From: Galeopsis tetrahit
Taxonomy: Eukaryota; Streptophyta; Magnoliopsida; Lamiales; Lamiaceae
Direction of reading: 5' to 3'
NCBI GenBank assembly: GCA_963675135.1
Contig: OY776123.1
Span: 2,048,501 to 2,112,500 of the forward strand
DNA: 64,000 nucleotides
The notes under the pieces were generated by a model. The model saw only the letters and a list, made by a program, of their open reading frames with translations, searched no databases and had not been told where the DNA came from. The position numbers were made by a program, and so were the translations under genes. Positions 30,881 through 42,282 of the stretch are shown piece by piece. Numbering within the stretch: position 1 is the first letter of the stretch; every line of letters starts with the position of its first letter.

Positions 30881-33724
30881 CACAAGAAGACTACTGATGC
30901 TGCCAAAGCTGATGTAGCAGAGGCAAAAGGGTATGATAGTGCTGAAGTGATGAGCATAACAGATAGCAAACTTGTTAATGAATGGGTGTTAGATTCTGGA
31001 TGTTCTTTTCACATGTGTCCCACCAAATCTTGGTTTCAAAACCTGGAAATGATGGAGGGAGGTTCAGTTCTATTGGGCAATGATGAATGCTGCAATGTGA
31101 GAGGGATTGGCACTGTGAGGGTGAAGATGTTTAATGATAAACATGTGATCCTGACCAATGTCAGATTTGTTCCAGATTTGAAGAGAAACCTTATATCTCT
31201 TGGCACACTAAATGCTTTGGGTTATGAATTCAAGACAGAAAGAGGATGTCTTCTTGTTACCAAAGCTGAAAGGATAGTGATGCAAGGGAAGAAGTCAAAT
31301 GGGTTATATTCTTTAATTGGTGAGACAATCATAGGTGCTGTTGATGTTACCATGAGTTCTGAAGATGCTATGCTTTGGCATAAGAGGCTGGCACATGTTG
31401 GAGAGAAAGGCCTGATGGAGTTATCCAAGAAGGGGGCATTCCACCAGAAGACATTCAAAAGCCTAGAGTTCTGTGAGCAGTGCATTCTTGGCAAGGCCAA
31501 GAAGAAGTCATTCCAGAAGGGTGAGCACACTACCAAGGAGCTGCTGGATTATGTTCACTCAGATGTCTGGGGGCCATCAAGGACTGAAACCATTGGTGGA
31601 GTGTTTGGATGTCAGGCATATGCACACATTAGACATGATAAGCTTGAGCCAAAGGCTCTGAAATGTATATTCATTGGCTATCTAAAAGGTGTCAAGGGCT
31701 ATAGACTGTGGTGCCTTGAACCAGGTCATAAGAAACTGATAATCAGCAGAGATGTTGATTTTAATGAGAAGGTAATGGGATATCCTCATAATGGAAACTC
31801 CCATGACCTAGATGGAAGAATTGTAAATGAGTCAGAAGAGAGTTTCTCAGCTGAGGTGGAGTTTCCCACATCAGGAGAGTTGACCCCAGAGGAGGTGGAC
31901 AACTTTGCTGATGCAGGAGACAACACCCCTGATGAGGTTGTTCCAGAACAGGTTCAAGAAGGTGATCAAGAAGATCATTCAGAAGATGATGCCATGGAGG
32001 ACAACCCTGCTGATCTGAGAAATTACAGCCTTGCAAGAGATAGGCTCAGGAGGCAAATTCACCCCCCATCTAGGTTTGGCCAGGCTGATCTTGTGTCATA
32101 TGCTCTGATCACAGCAGAAGAGGTGGAGCATTATGAGCCAAGAAACTACAGGGAGGCAATCACCAGTCCTGAAAGAGAGCAATGGATAGCAGCCATGTCA
32201 GAAGAGTTGCAATCCTTAGAGAAGAATGAGACCTGGATCCTTGTGGAGAAGCCAGAAAACCAGAAGTTAGTCAGCTGTAGATGGCTGTTCAAGAAGAAGC
32301 TTGAAGTTGGATTTGGTGGTGCTAGAGAGCAGATCAGATTCAAGGCTAGGTTGGTGGCAAGAGGATTCACACAAAGAGAAGGCATAGACTTCAATGAGGT
32401 ATTCTCTCCTGTTGTTAAACATTGTTCAATAAGATTACTTTTGTCTAAGGTTGCTCAAGATGATCTTGATTTACATCAGCTAGATGTTAAAACTGCTTTT
32501 TTACATGGAGAACTAGCTGAAACAATATATATGTATCAACCTGAAGGGTTTATCATGCCTGAAACTGAAAGTAAGGTATGCTTGCTTAAGAAATCATTGT
32601 ATGGGCTCAAGCAAAGTCCTAGACAATGGTATAGAAAGTTTGATACATTCATGCTTTCTATTAGTTTCTTAAGAAGCAAATATGATGTATGTGTATATAT
32701 TGGTAAACAAGATTATCTAGAGAGCACCTATCTACTGATCTATGTAGATGATATGTTGATAGCTAGCAAGAGTATGAGAAAGATTACCCAGCTGAATCAG
32801 CAGCTGAGTAGCAAGTTCGAGATGAAGGACCTTGGTGAAGCCAAGAGAATATTAGGCATGGATATTCTCAGAAACAGGAAAGCAGGGAAGCTGTTCTTGT
32901 CCCAGAAGGGTTACATTCAGAAGGTCTTGAAGAGGTTTCTTATGCACCAGTCCAAACCAGTTAGTACTTCATTTGGTCAGCAATTCAAGTTGTCAGTCAA
33001 GCAATCTCCTCAAACAGTTGAAGAGAAGAAGCAAATGCTTACTGTCCCTTATGCAAATGGAGTTGGAAGTCTCATGTATGCTATGGTTTGTAGCAGATCA
33101 GATCTTGCCTATGCTGTTAGTATGGTGAGTAGATTCATGGGAAATCCAGGAAAGTTTCATTGGGAAGCTTTGAAGTGGATTCTAAGATATCTGAATGGAT
33201 CAGAAGACTTAGGATTATTGTTTGAAAAATCAGCTGTTACCAAGAGTCCTTTGCTAGGATTTGTGGATTCTGATTTTGCTGGAAACATAGATACAAGGAA
33301 ATCTTTATCTGGTTATGTGTTTACATTGTATGGCACTGCTATCACCTGGAGAGCAGCTTTACAATCTATGGTGACCTTATCCACAACTGAAGCTGAATAC
33401 ATAGCATTGACAGAAGCTGTGAAGGAAGCAATGTGGTTGAAGGGCATTCTGAGAGATTTTGGCATATTTCAGAAAAGTGTTCCTGTGCTATGTGATAATC
33501 AGAGCACTATTCATCTAGCAAAACATCAAGTGTTCCATGAGAGGTCAAAGCACATTGATGTGAAGTTGCATTTTGTTAGAGACATCTTGGAGAAGAGCAT
33601 TGTTAAAGTTCAGAAGGTGGCTTCAGAAGAGAATGCAGCTGATATGTTAACTAAGGCATTACCAAGCAATAAGTTCAATCATTGCATGGAGTTGGTAAAC
33701 CTTAGCACCTGGGATGTTCATTAA
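30881..33724 (+). CDS. Copia pol remnant: protease, truncated integrase, RT, RNase H
   Basis: Open from inside the gag tail (shared bases 30872-30878) to the TAA at 33722-33724; no good ATG start, so it likely was fused to gag in the parent element. Domains in order: protease (WVLDSGCSFHM), the pre-integrase zinc site (HKRLAHVG ... CEQCILGK), then the integrase core cut after HSDVWGPSRTETIGGV and joined straight to FGCQAYAHIRHDKLEPKALK, so the second Asp and the Glu of the catalytic triad are lost. Reverse transcriptase is full length with FKARLVARGFTQREGIDFNE and YVDD. RNase H has DSDFAG, TTEAEY, DNQS and HERSKHIDVK. Copia family; the clade was not assigned. Confidence 0.9.
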   Translation, partial: HKKTTDAAKADVAEAKGYDSAEVMSITDSKLVNEWVLDSGCSFHMCPTKSWFQNLEMMEGGSVLLGNDECCNVRGIGTVRVKMFNDKHVILTNVRFVPDLKRNLISLGTLNALGYEFKTERGCLLVTKAERIVMQGKKSNGLYSLIGETIIGAVDVTMSSEDAMLWHKRLAHVGEKGLMELSKKGAFHQKTFKSLEFCEQCILGKAKKKSFQKGEHTTKELLDYVHSDVWGPSRTETIGGVFGCQAYAHIRHDKLEPKALKCIFIGYLKGVKGYRLWCLEPGHKKLIISRDVDFNEKVMGYPHNGNSHDLDGRIVNESEESFSAEVEFPTSGELTPEEVDNFADAGDNTPDEVVPEQVQEGDQEDHSEDDAMEDNPADLRNYSLARDRLRRQIHPPSRFGQADLVSYALITAEEVEHYEPRNYREAITSPEREQWIAAMSEELQSLEKNETWILVEKPENQKLVSCRWLFKKKLEVGFGGAREQIRFKARLVARGFTQREGIDFNEVFSPVVKHCSIRLLLSKVAQDDLDLHQLDVKTAFLHGELAETIYMYQPEGFIMPETESKVCLLKKSLYGLKQSPRQWYRKFDTFMLSISFLRSKYDVCVYIGKQDYLESTYLLIYVDDMLIASKSMRKITQLNQQLSSKFEMKDLGEAKRILGMDILRNRKAGKLFLSQKGYIQKVLKRFLMHQSKPVSTSFGQQFKLSVKQSPQTVEEKKQMLTVPYANGVGSLMYAMVCSRSDLAYAVSMVSRFMGNPGKFHWEALKWILRYLNGSEDLGLLFEKSAVTKSPLLGFVDSDFAGNIDTRKSLSGYVFTLYGTAITWRAALQSMVTLSTTEAEYIALTEAVKEAMWLKGILRDFGIFQKSVPVLCDNQSTIHLAKHQVFHERSKHIDVKLHFVRDILEKSIVKVQKVASEENAADMLTKALPSNKFNHCMELVNLSTWDVH

Positions 33725-33791
33725 GAAGAGAATGGACAAACAGCCTTGAGGAGGGCTGGGAAGAAGGCAATCTTGCATTAAGGTGGAGAAT

Positions 33792-34488
33792 TGTTAGGAT
33801 TAATGCAATATTGGATGTCATCTAATTCTATCTATCAGAAGAGTTGCTAATTGATCTGATCTTGGAGTTCAGCAAAGTTGAGTTAAGGAGTAATTCAACT
33901 GATAAGGCTTAGTGGTTTTGTTAGGAGTCAACTAATCTGAAATTATTGAGTTTGGACAACTCTGCTTATGAGTTTGGACAACTCTGCTGAAGCAAGTTGT
34001 CTGAAGTCAGTTCAGGAGAGTTGGGTTTGGACAACTCTGCTAGACAAGTTGTCTGAAGTCATTTCAGGAGAGTTGGGGCCAAGTCTGCTGAGATAAGTCT
34101 GCTTAGACAAGTCTGCTGAGACAACTCCGCTGAAGTCTAGATTTTCAGAGTTAGTTAATTCTGGTTTTTCTGTTAGTTAGTTAGTTGGTTAGTGGCGGTT
34201 ATCCAATGCATTGTACATCTATAAATATACCATCTAGTGCATAGGTTGTAGGTTACTGAATTTGAGAGTTTTGAGAGATCAAGCTTAGTGTATACTTGTA
34301 ATCTGTAACTTTCATTTGAGATTAGTGAAGAGAGTCTTCTATCCTCCGTGGACGTAGATCATTTGATCGAACCACGTAAATCCCGTGTTCTTTCTTTGAG
34401 TTCTTTATTCGTTTTCAATTCTTTGCGTTTCTAGTTGTCTTGATTTATCATTTGTGAGGAGTTGCTTTGTGGATACAATTCTATAACA
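33792..34488 (+). repeat. Right LTR of the Copia element
   Basis: 697 bp; 36 bp longer than the left LTR. The extra length is a second copy of GAGTTTGGACAACTCTGCT near 33967 and a small insertion near 34088 (GAGATAAGTCTGCT-like). Confidence 0.93.
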
Positions 34489-34879
34489 ATTTATATAATT
34501 ACCTCTCAAAACTCTATTCATTATTACACTTTTTTAATTGATGTGTCCATCTATATGTGAAAGTTATTACAAAACGAACGGTGGAATTGCCAATGAGATT
34601 GGCTTTAAAAAGTACTCTGCTTCATGGTATTTATTACCCTTCTTTTTATATTACCCATAACTTTTAAATATATTTTTTAATAAAAATGCAATTTTTGTTT
34701 TAAAAATTCCTTAGTGTCAAAATTTTATTTCACAAGCCCCCTCAAAATAAAAATTAATGATCAAATCGATTCACCTTATAAATGGTCCTGATAAATTATA
34801 TGCATATCAACTTTATTTATATAAAAAGTATTTTTCACAAGTTATTTTTTTGACTTGCACAAAAAATTGATCATTTTGA

Positions 34880-36316
34880 AGAGAAAAAAATTATTTACTT
34901 CCCGTAACTTTTACCTTTTTTGAAAAAAGTCCCAAAAAAGTTAAAATTTTAATTTACGTCCCATAACTTTTTCAATTGTTTAATTTACGTCCAAATTTTG
35001 CTAAAAATCCCCAAATTTATGTAAATGGGACGTAAATTAAGCAATTGAAGAAGTTATGAGACGTAAATTAATTTTTTAATTAAAATGGGACGTTATGCGA
35101 AAAAAATAATTATATTCAACAAATGTGTACAATTCACTATAAAATTAATATAGTTTATGTTATACAATCAAATAAAAAAATAATTCATTTATTCATAAAT
35201 TAATTATTCATAAATTAACTTATTTTAATATAAAAAATAATTTATTTATTCATAAAGTAATTAATTATTATAAAAATCAATTAACTTACCTAATTTATTA
35301 TTAGAAAAATTATTAACTTACCTAATTAGAAAAAAATTATAATTACAATATAAGTATTATAAAATTATTTATTTTAAAGTAATCAAATAAATATAAAAAA
35401 TAATCTAAGTATTACACAAACTAGGTCCACATATTTTTGTACGAAGTAATATCAAATTAAAATTTATATAATAAAAATGAAAAACAAAAAAAAAATTAAC
35501 AAATTGTTAAAAAAATATATTGTTCATCATCATCTTTCAATAACCGTGGGTAAGGGGTGAGAATTTTGGATATATTTGAATATTTTTTGATTTATTTGGG
35601 AATTTTAAATATTTATGGATTTTTGTATTTATTTAAAATATTAAAATAATTGTTAAGTTTTAATAAGAGTTTTTGACCATTTTAATAAAAAAATTATTTG
35701 GGATTTTTATTATTTTAAAGATAAAAATTATATTTATTTGAGTATGTTAATTGATTTTTTAATTTTTTGTTGATAATATATATATTTTTTGATATTATGA
35801 AAAATTATTTACTTATTTAAATATTATTCTAAATTTATTTTCATATATTTTAAAATATTATTTAGTATTTTATTTAATATTCATAATTTATTTTATAATA
35901 CTTATATTGTAATTATAATTTTTTTCTAATTAGGTAAGTTAATAATTTTTCTAATAATGAATTAGGTAAATTAATTGATTTTTATAATAATTAATTAATT
36001 TGTGAATTTATAAATTATTTTTTATTTGATTGTATAACATAAACTACCTTAATTTTATAGTGAATTGTACACATTTGTTGAATATTTTTATCTTTTTCGC
36101 ATAACGTCCCATTTTAATTAAAAAATTAATTTACGTCCCATAACTTTTTCAATTGCTCAATTTACGTCCCATTTATATAAATTTGGGGATTTCTAGTGAA
36201 AATTGGACGTAAATTAAGCAATTGAAAAAGTTATGGGACGTAAATTAAAATTTTAACTATTTTGGGACGTTTTTCAAAAAAGGTAAAAGTTACGGGACGT
36301 AAATAGTTTTTTTCTC
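34880..36316. mobile_element. Mutator-like foldback element, 1.44 kb, with 9-bp target duplication
   Basis: Long arms over 400 bp each. Left starts GAGAAAAAAATTATTTACTT; the inverse of the right end reads GAGAAAAAAACTATTTACG. Shared arm words include TAATTTACGTCCCATAACTT and GTACAATTCACTATAAAATT (with mismatches). CATTTTGAA is duplicated exactly on both sides (34871-34879 and 36317-36325), 9 bp as in Mutator-like elements. No transposase frame, so non-autonomous. Confidence 0.85.
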
Positions 36317-36325
36317 CATTTTGAA

Positions 36326-37781
36326 TGAAGTCTTCAAAATCTGGATTGCTCCATGTATACTTCTTTCGAAAGAAGTTTATTTAAAAAAGAATTGTTCACA
36401 CACATTTTATAGACAGTAAATTTTAATCTGGTCACGATCAGTACAAAAACTCATCAAAATCTATCCCTTCAACTTGACAAAATTCTTGTAAGAACTTTAC
36501 ACCAATGTCAAAATTATGTAAACAAGTTATCAAACATTGTTTCTATCAAAATCATTATAATTAAGTTGTAATTGTAAAACTAAAATCCAATTGACATCAC
36601 AAAGTCTATATATATATCTTCAATATACTTAATTTGTTTTTGATAGAAAACAATTAAACATAGCTGATAGCTCGATGTTGTTGTCCTATACCTAAGCATT
36701 ATAAAATAACAGCTAGCTAGATTTAATATAATATAATATAATATAAATAATACATATATGCATGGTTGTCAGTTTGGTTGATCATGCATATAATTAATTT
36801 GTATCAGAAATTCCGAAAATTATATACGCGTGTGAATAATATACTTATAAAATTTAAGTAATACAAAATCTATTAAAAAAATATTAAGTCTCATAATTGA
36901 GACGATTTTTTTAATTTCGTAGTACTGTTAACTTTGCAAGAAACCATCAATTTTAATATATAAAAACAAAAATAGGTGTGTTTTGTAGGTAGATAAATTC
37001 CATACCAAACGCAGCATTGGCATAAATTGTTGGTACTCTACAATACTACTAATATAATTAAGTAATTTTAATTTGTTGATGTTAGTAGGTACATGCATAT
37101 ATTAAAATCAAATTTTGTCCTATAATTTTTTAGCTTTTTTTCAAAATGACTCAACAATTTTTTATATTTATATTTTTCAATTTAGTCATATATGTATTAA
37201 AACACTAAATCGGCATCATTTTTAGCAAATCCTTATGCATAATAACAAATACAATACAAAGAATTGTGTCATTTTAGTGTTTTTTCCGATGATTTGAGAC
37301 TAAATCGTTGCAATTTGAATACTTACGAGTCTAAATTGGAAAATAAGAAAAAATATTGGACCATTAATTTAAGAATTTTCTTAAAAGTTATGTGTGGATT
37401 TAGTGTTAATTAATCTCATAAAGTTCTTATCATTGAGTAAAGACAAACTCTCCTAAGCAATTGAATGTACAAGTACACTTGAATTTTAATGTTCAATTTA
37501 CACAATGTAATCTTTGACTTCAACATTCGACTTAATTCATTAAAGTTCAATTTCAATTGTATAGGTGCAATCAATTGCATTCAAATATCATTCTTAATGC
37601 TCACCCTATATATGTTTGTGTGTGTAGTACACGGAAACTAGAGTGATCCCCTCCTATATAGGAGGTCGATACAATTCACTTTCTTAACCCTCCGATTTGA
37701 ATCAATCAAATCCAACGGTCGCATAGGTGAGAAAGTGCATTGAAATTCTCCTGAACAGAAGGAGATCTAATTTCGTAGGGG
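36326..37781. other. AT-rich gene-free stretch
   Basis: No coding signal. A short (AATAT)n run sits at 36726-36750. Otherwise I see nothing in it. Confidence 0.45.
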
Positions 37782-38023
37782 TTGGTCTGCTATGGAATCG
37801 AGTGCATGTTGTGTACCTTAGTCCATGTTGCACTTTTCAGTTTACTGACTTACACTTTTTGGTAAATGGTGTTGCACTTTTCAATTATTAAACTGTATAA
37901 TAATATTTTTAGTTATAGTGACTTACACTTTTTAGTAATATTGTGTTGTACTTTTCAGTTTAATAATTTACACTTTTCTTTAGACTAGGGTGTACAACAT
38001 GCACTCGAGTCCATACTAGACAA
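37782..38023. mobile_element. Foldback MITE, second copy of the 14538-14732 family
   Basis: Left arm ATCGAGTGCATGTTGTGTAC, CCATGTTGCACTTTTCAGTT; right arm has the inverse GTACAACATGCACTCGAGTC. Shares GGTGTTGCACTTTTCAATTA with the first copy. Confidence 0.65.
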
Positions 38024-38468
38024 AACCATTTCGTAGTTCTCGAATGAGATGTGATCGTACAAGTTAATCGAAAAGAGTAATGACGATGGATCTTTGTACT
38101 TATTTTGAAAAATTGCAAGGGAACGTGGATGGTTGGGGGTGAAGGAAGACAAGAGAAAATGAGCCCACCATGCCGGGTGGTTGCCGCCTCCGATGCGGTG
38201 TCGTTTTTGTTCGGCAGCTACATTTTTAGCAAACATTGTGGGATCGGAGTTTCTATATATAGCATATTGGTCCCTTTTATCTCCTCACACCCCTCCACAT
38301 ATCTAACCCCTGTCCTACTTTTTTTTTGTTTCTTTTTAACTAATATATAACTCTCTCACATTAATTATTCATATTAATTCAACCTTGTTATATACCCCCT
38401 AGTTTTATGTCCTTATTTGCACATATTTTTTAAAAAGTATAATATTTAATGTATTATATATGAGATTG
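38024..38468. other. Gene-free stretch with a promoter-like motif
   Basis: A GC-richer patch (38140-38215, GCCGCCTCCGATGCGGTGTC) followed by CTATATATAG at 38253-38262, a TATA-like run. No frame downstream is convincing before the next repeat, so this may be a dead promoter or chance. Confidence 0.3.
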
Positions 38469-38853
38469 CAGAAGTCAAAAATCGATAATCGAGTGGATTG
38501 ACACTGCCTAGTACCTAGACGACTAATCGGGGTCTAAGCGACGCTTAGTCGATCGTTTGCAAAGGGATCCTTGAAGAAATTAAAAATTTGCAAAGGGATC
38601 CTTGAAGAAATTAAAACTTGCAAAAAAAAAAAGTAGTTTTCACCCCTTAGCGGCTTAGACGATTACAAAAAAAAAAAAGTTTTACATCATGACAAAGTCA
38701 CGTGTTTTGCTCGAAGCGTCGATTCTACTTGAAAAACGTGCACGATCGCTCAAATCGAACTTCGACTCTAAAAAGTATACTTAAAAAGAAAAGAGTTTAG
38801 TCGAAAAACACCTAGTCGCCGTCTAGTCTGACCTAGGCATCGACTTTTGCAAC
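38469..38853. mobile_element. hAT-like MITE, uninterrupted copy of the RCCR intron element
   Basis: Right end CGACTTTTGCAACA; left end CAGAAGTCAAAAATCG is more decayed. Flanked by GAGATTG on both sides (7 of 8 bp of a likely 8-bp duplication). Contains an internal duplication of TTTGCAAAGGGATCCTTGAA. Confidence 0.65.
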
Positions 38854-38999
38854 AGAGATTGTGGATATTTAGATAGATAGAGAGATTTAGAGATAAAAAG
38901 GAAGAAAAAGACAGTGAGAGGTAAGAAAGGAAAAAAATAGAGAGATATAAAATAGAAAAAAATAGAAAGAGGTAGTGGGGTGTTAACAAAATAAAAAAC

Positions 39000-39303
39000 A
39001 CTCCCTTCCTCCTACAATTATTACTTTCACACTTTTCTTTTCGCGAGTTCCACAATAACTTTCACTCTTAAAATGAAAAATTATTTATAAATTTCACTCT
39101 CACAATATCTTCAATTTTACACGAATGTCATTATTATTTCTCCACACATACACAAAAAAAAGTCAACTAATTTATTTACTTTATACATAAAGTTTTATAC
39201 ATAAAATTTTATAAAATTACCCATTAAAACTCCATTCATTATTACACTTTTTTAATATGAGTGTCCATTTACATATGAAAGTAATCATGAAATGAAGGGA
39301 GTA
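39000..39303. mobile_element. Stowaway-like MITE
   Basis: Begins ACTCCCTTCCTCCTACAATT and ends near CATGAAATGAAGGGAGTAA. The most complete copy of the family found at 11895, 13654 and around the Copia element. Confidence 0.7.
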
Positions 39304-39356
39304 ACATTTACAATGATAAAATTTGTAACTTAACGAGGGACGAAAAAGTATATGTG

Positions 39357-39362
<6 letters not shown>

Positions 39363-39400
<38 letters not shown>
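39363..39400. repeat. (TA)n microsatellite
   Basis: About 19 TA units without interruption. Confidence 0.9.
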
Positions 39401-39403
<3 letters not shown>

Positions 39404-39959
39404 CATGATGATCTAATGATACAAATGCTATTAATCACCCCACAAGTGACAAAGCCAATCCTGTGTTTTGATCAGTTTGTTTTGTGTGTACTTACAATCA
39501 CAACAAATCACGTGTGATGGTCTGAAAATTAGGAAGCATGGTAATTTTATATTATATACTACTCCTATATATATATCATTAATTAATAATAATTAATTGC
39601 TAAATTCAACTAATTATGACTAACCACTTAAATAGATTTTTTTACTAGAAGATTTCTGAATCAACGAGTCAATCTTTTTCAACGACGTCTTACTATGCGC
39701 CCGGTGCAACTATTTCCCCTTTCGTGGGACTTCTACGGTTTACTTCACTATTTTGATTTAATTTGAAGGTTGTATGATGTTGTTTTGTTTTAGAGTCAAA
39801 AAATCATATTCATTGTTAATCGTGCAAACAACCACGAAGCAGACTTGACGGTATCCTTTCTTGATGACCATATGGTTTGTTTTTTGTTTTTTTAATCTCC
39901 ATCATTTCACTACAAGAAATGGGGGAATAGCGACGAAAATTTTGCGACAAATCTAAATT

Positions 39960-41790
39960 TCATCGCTAAAATCAATTTTTAGCAACGAAATATAAATTTT
40001 CGTTGCTAAATTGTTAGATTTAATATTTGCAACAAAATATATATATTTCATCGCTATATTAGCAACAAATTGTTTCATTTTGTTGTTAATAATCAAAACA
40101 ACAATGAAAATTATATTTCGTCGCTAATATTTTGCGATGAAATAGAAATTTTCGTGGCTAATTTCTTGAAATTATTTTTTACAACAAAATTTATATATTT
40201 CATCGCTATATTAGCAACAATTTGCTTCATTTTGTTGTTAATAATCAGAAAAACTATGAAAATTATATTTCGTTGCTAATATTTTGCGATGAAATAGAAA
40301 TTTTCGTGGCTAATTTTTTGAAATTAATTTTTGCAACAAAATTTATATATTTCATCGCTATATTAGCAACAAATTGTTTCATTTTGTTGTTAATAATCAA
40401 AACAACAATGAAAATTATATTTCGTCGCTAATATTTTGCGATGAAATAGAAATTTTCGTGGCTAATTTCTTGAAATTATTTTTTACAACAAAATTTATAT
40501 ATTTCATCGCTATATTAGCAACAATTTGCTTCATTTTGTTGTTAATAATCAGAAAAACTATGAAAATTATATTTCGTTGCTAATATTTTGCGATGAAATA
40601 GAAATTTTCGTGGCTAATTTTTTGAAATTAATTTTTGCAACAAAATTTATATATTTCATCGCTATATTAGCAACAAATTGTTTCATTTTGTTGTTAATAA
40701 TCAAAACAACAATGAAAATTATATTTCGTCGCTAATATTTTGCGATGAAATAGAAATTTTCGTGGCTAATTTCTTGAAATTATTTTTTACAACAAAATTT
40801 ATATATTTCATCGCTATATTAGCAACAATTTGCTTCATTTTGTTGTTAATAATCAGAAAAACTATGAAAATTATATTTCGTTGCTAATATTTTGCGATGA
40901 AATAGAAATTTTCGTGGCTAATTTTTTGAAATTAATTTTTGCAACAAAATTTATATATTTCATCGCTATATTAGCAGAAAATTGTTTCATTTTGTTGTTA
41001 ATAATCAGAACAAAAATGAAAATTATATTTCGTTGCTAATATTTTGCGATGAAATAGAAATTTTTGTGGCTAATTTCTTGAAATTAATTTTTGCAACAAA
41101 ATTTATATATTTCATCACTTTATTAGCAACAAACTGCATCATTTTGTTGTTAATAATCAGAGCAACAATGACAATTATATTTTCTTGCTAATATTTCGCG
41201 ATGAAATTGAAAATTTTGTGGCTAATTTCTTGAAATTAATTTTTGCAACAAAATTTATATATTTCATTGCTATATTAGCAACAAATTGCTTCATTTTGTT
41301 GTTAATAATCAGAACAACAATGAAAATTATATTTCATCACTAATATTTTACGATGAAATAGAAATTTTTGTGGCTAATTTATTGAAATTAATTTTTGCAA
41401 TGAAATTAAAATATTTCATCGCTATACTAGCAACATATTGCTGCATTTTGTTGTTAATAATCAGAACAACAATGAAAATTATATTTTGCGATGAAATATA
41501 ATTTTTTGTGGCTAATTTATTGAAATTACTTTTTGCGATGAAATAAAAATATTTCATCGCTAAACTAGCAACGTACAACTTCTTTTATTTTGTTGTTAAT
41601 AATTAGGGCAACAATGAAAATTATATTTAGTCGCTATTATTTTGCGATGAAATATATTTTTTGTGGCTAATTTCTTGAAATTAATATTTGCAACAAAATT
41701 AAAATATTTTATCGCTACACTTTTATCAAATTATTTTATTTTGTTGTTAATAATAAGAACAACAATGATAATTATATTTCGTGGCTAATA
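39960..41790. repeat. 152-bp satellite within the CACTA element, with a 304-bp higher-order unit
   Basis: About 12 units of 152 bp containing TTCATTTTGTTGTTAATAAT, TTTTGCGATGAAATAGAAAT and ATATATTTCATCGCTATATT. From 40070 to 40887 two alternating unit types (with AACAACAATG and AAAAACTATG variants) repeat as a nearly identical 304-bp dimer three times, so the latest growth copied dimers. The later units are more diverged. Recurring 69-codon frames are a by-product of the repeat. Confidence 0.9.
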
Positions 41791-42282
41791 TTAAATCAAC
41801 TATGCTTATTAAATCAAGAAAATCGATTTATATAATTAAATGTTTAATAATTGTCCAAATTTTAAGTCTTACAAATCAGTATGAATGTTTATAAAAATAT
41901 TTATAAATATGATGATGCAAATGAAGATGGACATAATTAAAGATGGGAGAATGAAGAATGGCTCTAATATTATTATTTTTTTTAATTGTTAAAGTAACAT
42001 TGATTTTTTACAATTGGAATTGTTTTAAAAATTACGTATACACATGTATATATACATATATAGTTGTTACAAGTTAAAAATTAATCAATTAATAAATGTG
42101 AAATAAATTATTAAATGAGTAAAAATAACTAAATTAGTAACAATTGAATACATATATAATTAATATTAAAAACTGAACCAAAGAGCTGTCTGCCCGAATG
42201 GTAGGCGCCCAGCTATGGGCACCCATCCACCCGGGATCAATTCCCACTAAGACCAATTAAATAAAATATTTATTTAAATAAA

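Larger units (their letters stand above)
29425..34488 (+). mobile_element. Ty1/Copia LTR retrotransposon, near complete, young, internally deleted
   Basis: LTRs at 29425-30085 and 33792-34488 start TGTTAGG and end ATAACA. The 5-bp target duplication ATTTA is exact (29420-29424 and 34489-34493). The primer-binding site TGGCGCCGTCTGTGGG starts two bases after the left LTR, and AAGGTGGAGAAT before the right LTR is the purine tract. The order gag, protease, integrase, RT, RNase H is that of Copia. The LTRs differ by about two substitutions plus two small tandem duplications (661 against 697 bp), so insertion was recent. It cannot be autonomous: most of the integrase core is missing and gag and pol are out of frame. 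Confidence 0.95.
29232..34585. mobile_element. Stowaway-like MITE split by the Copia insertion
   Basis: 29232-29424 and 34489-34585 are the two halves of one MITE like the one at 39000-39303. The left half carries CACTTTCACACTTTACTTTTCG and CTCAATTTTACACAAAATG; the right half carries ACTCTATTCATTATTACACT. They meet at the ATTTA target duplicated by the retrotransposon. Confidence 0.7.

Noticed and set aside
40070..41501. A row of 69-71-codon plus-strand frames of nearly the same protein
   Set aside because: They repeat every 152 bp exactly as the satellite does, have no splice or promoter context and read as low-complexity Ile/Phe/Asn. They are a by-product of the repeat.
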